DNA of 64,000 bases from Paenibacillus athensensis (GTDB lineage Bacteria; Bacillota; Bacilli; Paenibacillales; NBRC-103111): the NCBI RefSeq assembly GCF_004514475.2, contig NZ_MYFO02000009.1:124001-188000 (forward strand). Direction: 5' to 3'. The position numbers were made by a program, and so were the translations under genes. Position 1 is the first letter of the stretch. The number at the start of each line of letters is the position of its first letter. The notes below the pieces were generated by a model, which worked only from the letters and a program-made list of their open reading frames with translations, had not been told where the DNA came from and searched no databases. Shown one piece after another: positions 1-9,078 of this stretch.

Positions 1-108
1 CGGCAAATCAACGAAATCGAGCTGCCCAAGGTTCACACGGCCTGCCCGCGCTGCGAGCATGAATTCCAAGTGGATGTCTCTTTTTTATCCGAGAGATCCG
101 GGGCATAG
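1..108 (+). CDS. C-terminal end of a T4-type baseplate protein of an eCIS (partial)
   Basis: Only the last 35 residues are present; the gene begins before the window. The frame is open from base 1 to the TAG at 106-108. It carries a short C-P-R-C knuckle followed by a hydrophobic stretch, which is how gp26-like T4 baseplate proteins of phage tails and contractile injection systems commonly end (family memory, not a search). The stop overlaps the presumed start of the next gene, and every following gene to 20.7 kb is a tail gene, which supports the call. Without the N-terminal part the family cannot be confirmed. Confidence 0.5.
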   Translation, partial: RQINEIELPKVHTACPRCEHEFQVDVSFLSERSGA

Positions 109-299
109 CCGGATATCCCGTTGACAAAATCTATGAAGAGGCGGGATTTATCGCCTACTATTTTCATTGGAATCACGATGAAGTCATGTCAATGGACCAT
201 AAGGAACGGCGCAAATGGTGCGAGGAAATTTCACGGATCAACCGCAATTTGAACGATGACGGCAAGCGAAAGCCGGATAATCCGTTTGACGTATTCTAG
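105..299 (+). CDS. DUF6760-like small eCIS protein, apparent ATA start
   Basis: A 64-residue reading frame ends at the TAG at 297-299. It is rich in aromatic and charged residues, with a core I-A-Y-Y-F-H-W followed by H-K-E-R-R-K-W, which matches the small DUF6760 proteins found between baseplate and tube genes in injection-system loci (recognised from memory). No ATG, GTG or TTG lies in frame ahead of the conserved part. The best-placed codon is ATA at 105-107, overlapping the upstream stop (ATAG), with a GAGAG stretch about 10 bases before it. The protein may therefore start at ATA by translational coupling, or the codon is a sequence error. Its role in the particle is unknown. Confidence 0.55.
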   Translation: MAGYPVDKIYEEAGFIAYYFHWNHDEVMSMDHKERRKWCEEISRINRNLNDDGKRKPDNPFDVF

Positions 300-317
300 G
301 AGCAGGAGGCTGGCACA

Positions 318-806
318 GTGTCGATTTCGAAAACGGCCGCCAAAGCGGTCAAGGCAGTCAGCGATATGCTGTCTCGCACGTACGATGTGGGCGCGTCCCT
401 GCGCTTTCAAGTAGAGCTTGACGGGATGATTGCCGCCGGTTTCTCCGAAGTGAAAGGATTGCAATCGGAGACGGAGGTCAAGCCGCATTGGGAAGGCGGG
501 CTGAACACGCACCCGCATTATTTGATTGAGCATACGAAGTATCCGAATCTGATTTTGACTCGGGGCATCACCACATCCAGCGAGCTGTGGAGCTGGTATG
601 CCGACGTCGTCGCGGGTACGATCAAGCGCAAAAACGGCGCGATTATTTTGAACAATTTTGCCGGCAAAGAGATTTGCCGCTGGAATTTCTACGATGCCTT
701 TCCTGTCAAATGGTCCGGTCCCGATCTGAGCGGGATGAGCAATAACATTGCGGTGGAAACCATTGAGCTGGTGCACGGCGGTCTGAAAGCCACCTTCAAA
801 AAATAA
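318..806 (+). CDS. eCIS inner tube protein (T4 gp19-like)
   Basis: A 162-residue protein of the T4 gp19-like tail tube family, which stacks as hexamer rings to form the inner tube of contractile particles. Seen here: a beta-rich body beginning near residue 25 with R-F-Q-V-E-L-D-G, then a G-F-S-E-V-K-G-L loop, and a typical closing strand I-E-L-V-H-G-G-L. The length fits the family. It starts at GTG 318 after AGGAGCAGGAGG. As the last tube-type gene before the LysM linker it corresponds in position to Afp5/Pvc5, the tube initiator that docks on the spike; the main tube and sheath genes would lie upstream of the window. It sits 17 bases ahead of the giant gene, so they are very likely co-transcribed. 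Confidence 0.8.
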   Translation: MSISKTAAKAVKAVSDMLSRTYDVGASLRFQVELDGMIAAGFSEVKGLQSETEVKPHWEGGLNTHPHYLIEHTKYPNLILTRGITTSSELWSWYADVVAGTIKRKNGAIILNNFAGKEICRWNFYDAFPVKWSGPDLSGMSNNIAVETIELVHGGLKATFKK

Positions 807-823
807 AGGCAGGGGGATTCGGC

Positions 824-3800
824 ATGAAAACCCGACAACCGTATATCCCCCGCATCCGGCGTTTTCAGGGAACCGTGAAGGAGGTCAAGACGACTTTCCG
901 CGCGGAGGGGCAATCGGCTCATGATGCGAGTTTGTTTGCTTCCGGCATTATGGGCAAATACGGTTTTTGGCGTCACCCTTACTTGGGGGTGCTGTCGTTA
1001 ATTTTTCGCAAGCTGGGCGTAGACGACCAGGAAGGCATGGCGATGCTGGAGCATCCGCGCAGCCGGGAAGTGATTGTTCGTCTGCAGACGCAGCTGCAAA
1101 GCTTGCAGCATGCGGACAATGCGCACCTGTCGACAAGCAGGGAGACGCGTTATCGGCTGGAGCAATGGATCAAGCATTACGGCCATGTGCTGCCGCAAGC
1201 GGCTATGGCACCGGCGGGACCGACGGCCAGCGCGACGAATGTTGCCATTGGCAGACCTGTGACGAATCCGCAGCAAGGGGATCGGGCCGCAGTAGCGACC
1301 CCGATGGAATTGACGAAGCGGAAGCCGGCGACTTCGGCTGAAGCAGAGAAGCAGGCTTCGGAGCAAGCGACGCTCAAGTCGGAAATCAGCGAGCTGCGCA
1401 GAAAAATCAGTGAGGATATTCAACGCATTCGTCAAGCGCAGCAGGAAGGGCTTATCGGTGAGCCGAATCGCCAAGCGGCGACTGGGGCGGACCAATTGCA
1501 GACCTTCGGCGAAGCAGGTGCAAGCAGCCATGAAGCGGCGGCAAGGACGCAGCAGGTGGAGCCAGGTCTGGAAGCACAAGCCAGCGTGCAGCGGCAAGCG
1601 GCAGGCGAACCGGACAGTCAGAACGCAAGCGCAAGTCGTACAGCTGATCCATCGGATCGTCACAACGAAGACGCCGCGCAGCGGGAAGACGAAGCATTTT
1701 ACACAAATGAAGGCTATGAACCAAGCAATGACAGCTCGATTAGCAGCGCTACAGAGTTATCGGACACAACAAACACTACAGTCAGCAGCAGACCGGAGCA
1801 GGATGAAGGTGTTGTTCAGGCCGGGCCGGCCACAGGCCGCGTTACGGATGCCCAAATACAACCCGCAAGTGACCAGCCGAGCTGGAAGACAGCTCCGGCC
1901 GTACGTGCCACAGGCACGATCGTTTGGCCGGGATCGCCGGAAAGCAGCGCAGCCGCTCAAACGGGCAGCGTTGAGCCTACGCTCGGATTTCCGTGGATGC
2001 GGGCGGTTGAGCGGATTTTCCGCAAGCAACACACCGACGAATCCACAGCATGGGAAACGCCGGATTTTGGCAAGTCATGGATTTATTCTAAAATCGAAAA
2101 CTACGCAGGATTGCCGATCGTGCAGCGTGCCAGCGCTCAGCTTGCTGCTGCGCTAGCGATGCCGGCCGGAGCTGCAAGCAGCTCAGCCGGAAGCCGGGAA
2201 GCGATCCGATTTGATCATAGTCCTTTTTCTTCCACATCGTTTTTCACACCTATATATAGAAAAGCAAGCGGAGACTCCCTGGAGGAGTCCCAAGCCGCAA
2301 CGGCGCGAGGTTTCCTCAAGGCAGCCGGCGACCGTGCGGAGGCAGAAAGGGTCCAAGCCGTTGCAGAGCTTGGCCGCGCGCGGGCGGAGGCCGCAGCAAG
2401 CCGTCGAACGATGCGTGAAGGCAGTGCGGCGGGTGAAATGGCCGCTGCATCGGCGGCAGCTTCCCCAGCTTTCCGTAACTCGAATGACGTAGGGGGCGTT
2501 TCGCTAGAGCAGGGAACAGCTGCTTTGCATGGCGCGATTGTGCGGCGTTATGCCGTGGGACGCTCCGGGCAAGCAAGTGTAGCCGATTACGTAACAGAGC
2601 TGCAACAGAGCGGACGGGCAGCGTCAGCTGGCCTACGTCGCCCCGATGCCGGATGGACGGCTTCGGGCTTGTTGTTTCGCAAGGAGCGAAGCGTTGAGCG
2701 GGCTCCGGGCGAGCAAGGCGCTGCCGGCTTGCTGGAGCAAGCACAAGCGTATTTGCACAATCGCCTGATCCGGCGGCAGATGCTGGCTGAGCATGCTCAG
2801 CCGGCGTGGAGTCCCGAGTTACCGGAGCCTGCCCAAGCCGGTTCGCGCAGCTTTGCAGCCAAGCTGGGAGAAGGCCCGTTTGCCGGTGCAGTCGATCCGG
2901 TAACGCTGCTGATCATGCGCCGGGCGGCGCGTGCAGCCGCAGCGGAGGAATCGGGAGCCGCTGCGCGGGTCGGGCGTGCCGATGCCGGCTCGCTCATTTA
3001 TCGGCAGGCTCTGGAAACGGGCGAAGCCGATGCCGCGCAGCCTCCAAACGGAGCTATACGCAGTCAGGAAGTTGCCCCAAGCGTCTTGGACACTGCTCGT
3101 CGTCAGGATGTAGCACCAGGCTTTCCTATCGCTGCAAGCGAAGGAGGGCCGGACCGCAAACCGGGCATCGCCGGACTTGTACAGCAAGCGACACAGCTAT
3201 CGGGGGATTCGTCCCGACAGCTTCACCGCAGCTTGAGCGACATCCGCGTCAGTCAACTAACCAACCGCGAAATCCGCAAAATAGCTGAAGCCTCGCTGCA
3301 GTTGCGCCGACAGGATGCAGCGGCCCGCGAGCGTGCGGATGCCGTTACGCGAAACAATGTGTCCGCTGTATCCAGTGTGCTGTCGCCGGTCAGCAGGCCG
3401 GAGCCGATCACACCGGCAGCGGCCGGAGCTTCGACAAGCGCAGGCGTCTCGGCGGTATCGCCGACGCCTGCGGCTACGGCAGGTTCAGCGACGAACGCGT
3501 CCGCGGCAGGGCATGCAGTTGCCCCGGGGCCGGCGACGAATATTGCTTCGCCGGAGCCGAAAGGCGGTGTATCAGCCGCCGATCGGGCGAGTAGTGTCGT
3601 ACCGCCCGAAGCTCCGTCGCCAACAGGCGGAATTGGAGAAACGGGAGCGGTTTCCCCGCAGCCGGCTTCTCCTGACGCTATGTCTCCGCCGCCCGTACGG
3701 GCAGATCAGCTTCAAGCGGGGCAAGCTTCGTCTAGGGGAAGTGCTTCGGCAAACGAGCCTCCGGCAACGGGAGGAGCAAGCGGGACGGGCGCGGAGCCAT

Positions 3801-6800
3801 CGGGCGTTTCTGGCCCGGCTGCCACCGGACCATCTCCTGGTTCGCTGTCGCCGAGTCCAGTGCAACGCGGTTCAGTTTCAGCCGAAGGCGATGAAGCTTT
3901 GGCAGAGACGGAGCGGTCAGCGCTGACGGGAGGCACGGAGGATTCCGGCCTTGTCCGGCGCTCGCTGCAAGCTGAGACGTCTGCGGCACCGCAGTCAGCG
4001 AATGCAAGCTTTGTGGAAAGCCCACAGACCTTTGAGAACGAAGGACGCGATGAAGACGGTGTTGCCGTTGGGCGGTCGGAAGACGTTCGGCCAAGCCAAA
4101 TGTCGTCGCCGGCAAGCGAACAAGCGCCGCTATTAGAAAGCGAACAAACCGGGCTTGATGCAGACGGCAATGACGCAGCTGGAGTCGGTTCGGACCGCTT
4201 GCCGACAGTTGGCGGTTTAACCGGAGCTGATCTGCCGCAAGCTGACCAAGCCGCCGCATGGCTTGCCGATGAGGAATCCGGCCAGACGCCGGAAGCTGTC
4301 GACGGATTCCCGCGGTCTGCAGCCGTCCGGGCTTACTGGCGCAGCGCAGCTTTTGCGGCAGTTCCGCTAATTGCCCGCCGCGCCCCGCGTTTTTCCGAGT
4401 TGCCGGATGACGCTGCACCCGTAAGACGAACTGCGGCTGATCCGGCGACTTCTGCCGGAGCTGCTTCAGCTCCGGCCGGTCCGGCCGGCATTTCTCCGGC
4501 AAGCAGCTCGACAGCTGCGACGCCGGACGGCGTCGCGGGAGCGGCCGCTGGGAGATCGACTGGGGCCGCTGGAGCATCGGGTGCCGAGACGGCTAATCCG
4601 CTCGTTAACGGGGCGCTGCCAAATGCATCTGCTGTGCAGGGCGCTCCAGCGGCGCAGCCCGGGAATGGGAACGGAGCATCAGGTAACGCTGCAGTTGAGC
4701 ATCGAGCTGCAAGTACCGATCCAGTCGTGACAGAATCTTCCGCGGCTGATGGGCGCGGAGGAGCGACGATTGAAAGCGACAAGATGAGCGCTTCAGGGTC
4801 CATCGGCACGCCGCCTTCGGGTGCCAGCCCGCAGGCAGATTCGGGAGGCGCTGCAGCGATTCCGGGACAAGCGGGAGCCGCTGACCGGCCGGAGATTTCG
4901 TCATTTGCTGCCGAGACAGTCGGAGGAGCGGGCCTGCTGTCGGCCGAGACGGTCCGGCAAGCGAGTCCAGAAAGTACCGTCGGCGGTTTGGCCGGCGGTC
5001 CGGAAGCAGGTATAGGTGAAACCGGACCTGCAGGAGCTGCTGCCGGGGGCTCGACGAACGCAGGCGTGGCAGCGGCTTCCGGGGCTGCTGCAGCAGTGCT
5101 GACGAGCGGAGCGGGTGCAGCTTTGACCGATGCGATTCAGCGCCGGGCGAGTGCGCTTCAGGGAGCAGATCTTCCTGACGGCTTGAGCATTGACCCGGAA
5201 ACCGGAGAGGTGTTTGCTTCTTTCGCGGGAAGCAAACAGGGCCTGCGCGGCGTGCAGCGCAGCGTATGGCCGCAAGCGATGCAATTGGCCAGACAGCTGG
5301 CGAGGCGTTGGGGCCATACGAGGGAAATGCGTCGTGTCGCTCCGGCAGCTATGGAATTTGCGCGCAGCCAGCGTGAGCTGGCGGCGGAGCAAGCGCCGGG
5401 AGCGACAACAGCCGCAGCTATGACCGCTCCAAGATCGGGAGCGACCAGCGGAAATTCCGGCACGCCGCCTGCTTCATCGGCTGCCAGAACCGCTGACGGC
5501 GCAGCAAGCGTTGTTGGCAATAGCGGAGCGGCGGGAGTCGCTGCGTCAGCGGTCGGTGGAACGACGGCAGGGGTTAGCGGGGCGGCAACGGCGGGTGCAG
5601 GGACAGCAGCGGGGACAGCGGCGATCACTGCAGGAGCAGTCCTTGCCGGCACTACAGCAGCGAACGAGGCGCGAGGCGGACTGGCGATAGCCGGTGCGAC
5701 GCCTGCGCTGTTGCGTGTGGTGCGACCGTCGCCGATGCGGCTCGCACAGCTTGCCGCCCAGCCGCAAGGTGTTCGCGAAGCGAATGCACCGATTTTTGTT
5801 TCGCCGACGCTGCTTTACCGGCGCGAACGGCAAGCGGCCGCGGAGCCGGGAGGGATGCAAGCGGGAGCCGGGAAAGCGCCATTGAATCGCTCATGGCTGA
5901 TGACGGACGATCCCGCCCCGATGGGCGCTTCCGCCGAGCGGCTGCAACGCAGCGCGGAACGGCGCAATGAAGCTGCAGCACAACGTTCGGTGAATGTACA
6001 GCGGGCGGCAGCAGATACCACTGCCACAGTTGTATCTGCCGGCGCTACTGAGCAACCGGCTGCGGCGGACCGCTTGTCGGTTGCGCAAGCGGATTTGGCG
6101 AGTCTGGAGCGGGCAAGGTCGAAGGACTGGCTGACGGATGTGCCGGATGACGAAATAAGCGATTCCGGATCCATGTATCGCAGCTTCAACATAAGCAAGC
6201 TTGCCGGGCTTACGGCGGAAGCGGCCGCTGCAGCCGTCACGATTATGCGTAACAGCTTGTTGACGGCTGCTTCCCAGCGGGGGATGCCAGCTGCAATGGC
6301 TGCAGCGGCCCATGTGTTGCTGCATTCGGCAGGTTTATCGGCAGGCATCGGAATGCCTGGATTTACGGGTAGCGCGGCTGCTGCCGCGGTAGAGCCGCAA
6401 AGCTGGTGGCGTCAGGTTGATTTAAGCTATGCCCAAGCGTCGACGGACGAAGCTTGGTCCGGCTGGATGCAGGAATCCGAGCTGGGCAAGGCGCTGCGCG
6501 CGGCGCTGGCGAAGCGGAACGAATCGGCGCAGCCGCAATCTCCTGCGACGTCGGGAGGAGCCGGAGGCAGCACCGATGTGCGTAACTCGGCTGGAGCCGC
6601 TGCCGGCAGCATGCTTGAGGCATCAGGAGCGTTTGCTCCAGCCAGCGGCGGGGGCGCGGCTGCGAGAGGTGCGGCCGGAGCGTTTGCGGCAGAGAAACGG
6701 CTTGGCGAAACCTCGGCCTTGTCCGGCACTGGCGGCCATGTGGCTCAAGTGCTGGCCCGCCAGCGTCGGTTGCCGTCGCGCGTATATTTGGACGGGCTGG

Positions 6801-8269
6801 ATATTGCGGAAGCGCTGGCAGCCAGAATCAACGAACGCGCAGGTACCGCGACCGACGTAAGGAGCGGCACAGCGTCCGGCACGACAGGACAAGAGGCAGT
6901 CAGCAGCAGCTTGTCCGGCTGGAGCCGCGATCCGGTGACGCGAATTTGGCGCAGAACGCTGCCTGAGACCGCAGCGGCTTCTGTGCCGAATCGCGGAGCC
7001 ATTGGTAGCCCGGTAACGGCTGCCGCAGCAACTGAAGCCACAGGTACGACGGCATTGTCGAGCGTTGCGCCTGTTGCGGCGGAGGCCGGTCAGCCGCTTG
7101 AGCCAGCTTCCGCAGAAGCGGCAGAGCCGGCGGCTTTTACGGATGTAGTGATGGGCAGGCCGGTTGGTTCAACGCCGTTTGAGGCAGGCGTGCCGCTCGT
7201 CCAGCGGGCTTGGACGCCGTCGGCGTTTGGGCAGCCTGCCTATGGAACGACGGGTGCGGGTAGCTCGTCTGCGCCAGCAACGACAGCGGCTGCCGCTGGA
7301 TCGCTGGGCACAGCGCCTGCGCCGCTTCGGCTCACGCAGCGCACGGGCGTCGCTGCCGAAGCAGCCGCGCTGGCTGAGCGCGCCGCGCAGCGCTCGCGGC
7401 CGATGACGGCGTTGCGCGGACCGCAGCAACGGTCCGCCCCGCAGCGGCCTGGCCCCGGCGCCGCGCCGGGGCGGGCTGGCGGCCTGCGGCCGCAGCTCAC
7501 CCAGCGCGCTGAGGGCGCGCTGGCGATCAGCGAGGCCGCCACAGCCCGTTGGGCTGCGGCCTCGTCAATGACGCGGCCCGCCCCGGCGGGGGCCGCGCCG
7601 ACCGGCGCAGCGTCCGGTGGCGCTGCGGAGCTGACGGTCGCCCGCTCTGGCGGCGACCGCAACGGCTTCGGGCCGCTGCCGGGCGCGGGCGGCCCCGTTC
7701 TCGGCGCGCCGCAGGCAGGCGCGCCCGCATTGGCGCTGCAGCGCCGCGCCGTCGTCGACAGCGACGGCTATGCGCCGGCAGCGCCCGGCGTTTACGCCGC
7801 CGAGCGCAGTATGCGCGGGGCGGCGTCGGCTGGCGCGGGCTGGCCGCAGGCGCCCGCGCTGGGCCGTCATGCCGGAGCGGGCATGACGCTGCTCTCCGCC
7901 GGCGCGCAGGGCCTGCCGGCGCCGATGGCGGAGCCGCCGCGGCAGATGGCGGCGGCTTCGCTGGAGCTGCTGCAAGCAACGCAGCTGCAGCATAAGCAGC
8001 CGGCGGTTTACGACGATGACGATGATCACGACGTCGACACCGGGCTGATGCAGCCGCTGGAGATGAACTGGCTCCGGCAAGTCAGCGCAGATGAGCCGGC
8101 AACGATCCAAACAACGCCGGCAGAGGCACCGCCTCCGCAGGTCAATATGGAGCAATTGCGCGAATTGGTTACGCAGCTGCCGCAGTTTGACGTAAACAAA
8201 ATCGCCGACCGCGTCTACCGTGAAATCGAAAAGAAACTCAAATTCGAGCGGCAACGGCGCGGTATGTAG
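824..8269 (+). CDS. Giant Ala/Gly/Ser-rich eCIS-locus protein, 2481 residues, function unknown
   Basis: A single uninterrupted frame of 2481 codons between the tube and LysM genes. Residues 1-125 have ordinary composition and look folded (Y-G-F-W-R-H-P-Y region, then a helix ending near Y-G-H-V-L-P-Q). Residues about 130-2400 are low-complexity Ala, Gly, Ser, Thr and Pro, punctuated every few tens of residues by short hydrophobic-Arg motifs such as LLFRK, LIYRQ, LLYRR and LVQRA. An acidic run of Asp and His lies near residue 2400. The last 50 residues return to a charged helix ending in I-A-D-R-V-Y-R-E-I-E-K-K-L. Position and length would suit a tape measure or tube-lumen protein, but no sequence match to a known ruler is recognised. 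It could also be a scaffold or surface protein. Confidence 0.75.
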   Translation: MKTRQPYIPRIRRFQGTVKEVKTTFRAEGQSAHDASLFASGIMGKYGFWRHPYLGVLSLIFRKLGVDDQEGMAMLEHPRSREVIVRLQTQLQSLQHADNAHLSTSRETRYRLEQWIKHYGHVLPQAAMAPAGPTASATNVAIGRPVTNPQQGDRAAVATPMELTKRKPATSAEAEKQASEQATLKSEISELRRKISEDIQRIRQAQQEGLIGEPNRQAATGADQLQTFGEAGASSHEAAARTQQVEPGLEAQASVQRQAAGEPDSQNASASRTADPSDRHNEDAAQREDEAFYTNEGYEPSNDSSISSATELSDTTNTTVSSRPEQDEGVVQAGPATGRVTDAQIQPASDQPSWKTAPAVRATGTIVWPGSPESSAAAQTGSVEPTLGFPWMRAVERIFRKQHTDESTAWETPDFGKSWIYSKIENYAGLPIVQRASAQLAAALAMPAGAASSSAGSREAIRFDHSPFSSTSFFTPIYRKASGDSLEESQAATARGFLKAAGDRAEAERVQAVAELGRARAEAAASRRTMREGSAAGEMAAASAAASPAFRNSNDVGGVSLEQGTAALHGAIVRRYAVGRSGQASVADYVTELQQSGRAASAGLRRPDAGWTASGLLFRKERSVERAPGEQGAAGLLEQAQAYLHNRLIRRQMLAEHAQPAWSPELPEPAQAGSRSFAAKLGEGPFAGAVDPVTLLIMRRAARAAAAEESGAAARVGRADAGSLIYRQALETGEADAAQPPNGAIRSQEVAPSVLDTARRQDVAPGFPIAASEGGPDRKPGIAGLVQQATQLSGDSSRQLHRSLSDIRVSQLTNREIRKIAEASLQLRRQDAAARERADAVTRNNVSAVSSVLSPVSRPEPITPAAAGASTSAGVSAVSPTPAATAGSATNASAAGHAVAPGPATNIASPEPKGGVSAADRASSVVPPEAPSPTGGIGETGAVSPQPASPDAMSPPPVRADQLQAGQASSRGSASANEPPATGGASGTGAEPSGVSGPAATGPSPGSLSPSPVQRGSVSAEGDEALAETERSALTGGTEDSGLVRRSLQAETSAAPQSANASFVESPQTFENEGRDEDGVAVGRSEDVRPSQMSSPASEQAPLLESEQTGLDADGNDAAGVGSDRLPTVGGLTGADLPQADQAAAWLADEESGQTPEAVDGFPRSAAVRAYWRSAAFAAVPLIARRAPRFSELPDDAAPVRRTAADPATSAGAASAPAGPAGISPASSSTAATPDGVAGAAAGRSTGAAGASGAETANPLVNGALPNASAVQGAPAAQPGNGNGASGNAAVEHRAASTDPVVTESSAADGRGGATIESDKMSASGSIGTPPSGASPQADSGGAAAIPGQAGAADRPEISSFAAETVGGAGLLSAETVRQASPESTVGGLAGGPEAGIGETGPAGAAAGGSTNAGVAAASGAAAAVLTSGAGAALTDAIQRRASALQGADLPDGLSIDPETGEVFASFAGSKQGLRGVQRSVWPQAMQLARQLARRWGHTREMRRVAPAAMEFARSQRELAAEQAPGATTAAAMTAPRSGATSGNSGTPPASSAARTADGAASVVGNSGAAGVAASAVGGTTAGVSGAATAGAGTAAGTAAITAGAVLAGTTAANEARGGLAIAGATPALLRVVRPSPMRLAQLAAQPQGVREANAPIFVSPTLLYRRERQAAAEPGGMQAGAGKAPLNRSWLMTDDPAPMGASAERLQRSAERRNEAAAQRSVNVQRAAADTTATVVSAGATEQPAAADRLSVAQADLASLERARSKDWLTDVPDDEISDSGSMYRSFNISKLAGLTAEAAAAAVTIMRNSLLTAASQRGMPAAMAAAAHVLLHSAGLSAGIGMPGFTGSAAAAAVEPQSWWRQVDLSYAQASTDEAWSGWMQESELGKALRAALAKRNESAQPQSPATSGGAGGSTDVRNSAGAAAGSMLEASGAFAPASGGGAAARGAAGAFAAEKRLGETSALSGTGGHVAQVLARQRRLPSRVYLDGLDIAEALAARINERAGTATDVRSGTASGTTGQEAVSSSLSGWSRDPVTRIWRRTLPETAAASVPNRGAIGSPVTAAAATEATGTTALSSVAPVAAEAGQPLEPASAEAAEPAAFTDVVMGRPVGSTPFEAGVPLVQRAWTPSAFGQPAYGTTGAGSSSAPATTAAAAGSLGTAPAPLRLTQRTGVAAEAAALAERAAQRSRPMTALRGPQQRSAPQRPGPGAAPGRAGGLRPQLTQRAEGALAISEAATARWAAASSMTRPAPAGAAPTGAASGGAAELTVARSGGDRNGFGPLPGAGGPVLGAPQAGAPALALQRRAVVDSDGYAPAAPGVYAAERSMRGAASAGAGWPQAPALGRHAGAGMTLLSAGAQGLPAPMAEPPRQMAAASLELLQATQLQHKQPAVYDDDDDHDVDTGLMQPLEMNWLRQVSADEPATIQTTPAEAPPPQVNMEQLRELVTQLPQFDVNKIADRVYREIEKKLKFERQRRGM

Positions 8270-8284
8270 TGAAATAAAGCGAGT

Positions 8285-8391
8285 CCGCCGCAGGCGCACC
8301 CGGCGACCGCGCGAAGCCGCCGTCACCCGCCGCAGGCGTACGCGGCGACCGCGCAAAGCGGCCGCCACCCGCCGCAGGCGCACCCGGCACT
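8285..8391 (+). repeat. 42-bp GC-rich tandem repeat between giant gene and LysM gene
   Basis: Two full 42-bp copies (8285-8326 and 8327-8368) and a partial third, all beginning CCGCCGCAGGCG, fill most of the 177-bp gap after the giant gene. The copies differ at only a few bases. An Arg-rich frame runs through them on the plus strand but has no ribosome site of its own and overlaps the end of the giant gene, so it is treated as non-coding. Confidence 0.8.
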
Positions 8392-8446
8392 CCGCCGCGC
8401 CAGACGCAGCCGCGGCAGCACATCGCAAGGAAAGGAAGAGACCCCG

Positions 8447-9073
8447 ATGGCGTTGAAAAAAGCGATGATTATTATCGACAAGGGCAACAGCAAGGAAAAC
8501 GTCGAGGTGCTATTTAATCCGGCCCAATATGTGCTGGACGCCTCGAATACGTACAAGTTCGAGCCGGTACCCGGCCTGTCCATGCCGATTGGACAGTTTG
8601 TCAGCGGGGGATCGACGACCTTGTCGATGGATTTGTTTTTCGACACGTATGAAAAAGGCACGGATGTGCGCACCTACACGAAGAAAATCTCCGGTCTGCT
8701 CGATATCGAAAAGGAGCTGCACGCACCGCCCGTATGCCGGTTTGTGTGGGGCTCGCTCGATTTCAAGGGCGTGGTGGAGAAGGTCAACCAGACGTTTTCG
8801 ATGTTTCTCGATACCGGCGTGCCGGTGCGGGCCAAGCTGAACGTCACCTTCAAGTCGTGGTACTCGAAGGAAGAGCAGCTCAAGGGCATTCCGCGTCACT
8901 CGGCGGACCGGACGAAGCAGAAGATGCTCAATCAGGGCGACCAACTGTGGCTGATTGCGGCGCAGGAGTACGAGGACCCGTCCAAGTGGCGGGAGATCGC
9001 CAGAGCGAACGGGATTGACAACCCGCTTAAAATGCAGACGGGACGGCGGATTTCGGTGCCGAGATTGGACTGA
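8447..9073 (+). CDS. LysM-domain CIS tube-linker protein (Afp7/Pvc7-like)
   Basis: A 208-residue protein with two parts. Residues 1-150 match the N-terminal domain of contractile-injection-system tube-associated proteins (V-L-F-N-P-A-Q-Y near residue 21, then a beta-rich body with F-V-W-G-S-L near 92). Residues 155-208 form a LysM module (G-D-Q-L-W-L-I-A near 166, W-R-E-I-A-R-A-N-G-I, ending I-S-V-P-R-L). In Afp and PVC this protein connects the initiator tube ring to the spike and baseplate. It starts at ATG 8447 after AAGGAAAGGAAGAG and is followed 5 bases later by the hub gene, in the canonical order LysM - hub/spike - gp25. Confidence 0.88.
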   Translation: MALKKAMIIIDKGNSKENVEVLFNPAQYVLDASNTYKFEPVPGLSMPIGQFVSGGSTTLSMDLFFDTYEKGTDVRTYTKKISGLLDIEKELHAPPVCRFVWGSLDFKGVVEKVNQTFSMFLDTGVPVRAKLNVTFKSWYSKEEQLKGIPRHSADRTKQKMLNQGDQLWLIAAQEYEDPSKWREIARANGIDNPLKMQTGRRISVPRLD

Positions 9074-9078
9074 GGCGC

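Noticed and set aside
7565-8428. Long leftward open frame opposite the end of the giant gene
   Set aside because: It is a mirror of GC-rich codons, Arg-rich, with no ribosome site, and covers a gene with clear tail-end sequence.
8220-8456. 78-codon Arg-rich plus-strand frame
   Set aside because: It overlaps the end of the giant gene and consists mostly of the 42-bp repeats; no start signal.
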